Below, in pieces: positions 5,524 to 5,619 of a stretch of DNA of 5,619 nucleotides. A program made the position numbers and the translations under genes. How positions within the stretch are numbered: the stretch's first letter is position 1; each line of letters opens with the position of its first letter. The DNA comes from CAZUFB01 sp964619775. Lineage in GTDB: Bacteria > Actinomycetota > Coriobacteriia > Coriobacteriales > UMGS124. Under the pieces are notes generated by a model that ran no database searches, had not been told where the DNA came from, and saw only the letters and a list, made by a program, of their open reading frames with translations. Location: assembly GCA_964619775.1 (NCBI GenBank), contig CAZUFB010000121.1:1-5619 (forward strand). The letters are read 5' to 3'.

Positions 5524-5619
5524 ATGGCCACCGGCCTCGCATGCCTGTCGACAGAGATCGGCGCCTTCCCGCCGTCGGTGGCGAGGCCGCCCGAAGGCGC
5601 TGTCGCGCTGCCGGTCGAG
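5524..5619 (+). CDS. Possible N-terminal fragment of a divergent gene, unknown product
   Basis: From the ATG at 5524 one forward frame stays open to the window edge for 32 codons, beginning MATGLACLSTEIGAFPP. I do not recognise the product. The support is base composition: 28 of 32 third positions are G or C, against 23 first and 20 second positions, the pattern expected of a coding frame in a GC-rich genome. AAGGGGTG (5505-5512), a near-complete Shine-Dalgarno match, lies 11 nt upstream, slightly far. If real, the gene is divergent from the membrane LuxR regulator, a common position for a regulator's target. The fragment is short, and its promoter would have to lie inside the LuxR leader, so confidence is low. 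Confidence 0.3.
   Translation, partial: MATGLACLSTEIGAFPPSVARPPEGAVALPVE

Noticed and set aside
4380..5531. Reverse-strand 383-codon frame overlapping the LuxR gene
   Set aside because: Its Arg/Ala/Gly-rich product has no domain, while the alternate frame encodes 12 TM helices and a GerE HTH.
5411..5542. N-terminal extension of the LuxR protein to the ATG at 5542
   Set aside because: The extra 44 residues are polar and unlike the family. The ATGs at 5542, 5515 and 5452 lack ribosome binding sites, and the first two lie upstream of the likely promoter.
5561..5600. GCGCCTTC/GAAGGCGC inverted repeat as a terminator
   Set aside because: The perfect 8-bp arms are separated by 24 nt, no T-run follows on either strand, and the repeat falls inside the possible coding frame at 5524-5619. 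Chance is plausible in DNA this GC-rich.
1..5619. CRISPR array, tRNA/rRNA gene, insertion sequence or attachment site
   Set aside because: No regularly spaced repeats, tRNA-like cloverleaf, transposase frame or terminal inverted repeats were seen on either strand.

Overview
The window is GC-rich and very compact. It carries two flavin-dependent reductases, a LysR-type regulator and a membrane-embedded LuxR-type regulator. This mix of Tat-exported FAD/FMN reductases, each near a dedicated one-component regulator, with LuxR proteins bearing about 12 transmembrane helices, is typical of anaerobic gut Actinomycetota of the class Coriobacteriia (Eggerthellaceae such as Eggerthella, Gordonibacter, Slackia or Adlercreutzia). 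That assignment is inferred from gene content and style; no marker gene is present.

Layout, left to right. (1) The 3' end of a forward-strand FAD oxidoreductase (1-324). (2) A G+C-rich hairpin (348-384) between convergent genes. (3) A complete reverse-strand Tat-exported flavocytochrome c-like reductase without haem, with FMN-binding and FAD/fumarate reductase-type domains (413-2458). (4) A divergent intergenic region (2459-2733). It holds a reverse promoter for the reductase, a forward TATAAT for lysR, a cluster of GTAT/ATAC half-sites about midway between them, a palindrome over the reductase -10, and a structured reductase leader. (5) A LysR-type regulator (2734-3759). (6) A hairpin directly after the lysR stop (3760-3787). 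(7) A reverse-strand regulator with 12 predicted transmembrane helices, a long low-complexity linker and a C-terminal LuxR/GerE helix-turn-helix (3833-5410). (8) Its promoter and leader (5411-5513). (9) A possible start of another forward gene running off the right edge (5524-5619).

No two neighbouring genes are clearly co-directional, so each looks like its own transcription unit. The most economical model is that the LysR protein, from the shared divergent region, switches on the exported reductase when a specific organic electron acceptor is present. The reductase would then use that acceptor in anaerobic respiration. The reductase keeps the general catalytic machinery of the fumarate/urocanate reductase superfamily, but the substrate-selecting segment differs from both fumarate and urocanate reductases, so its substrate is open. 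The upstream flavoprotein belongs to a different branch, lacking the HHTMGG and NRLGG motifs. The membrane LuxR protein probably senses a compound at or in the membrane; its target may be the gene to its right or one of the reductases.

No electron-donor partner (NapC/NirT-type cytochrome, membrane quinol dehydrogenase) and no ApbE flavin transferase is visible here; both would have to be encoded elsewhere.
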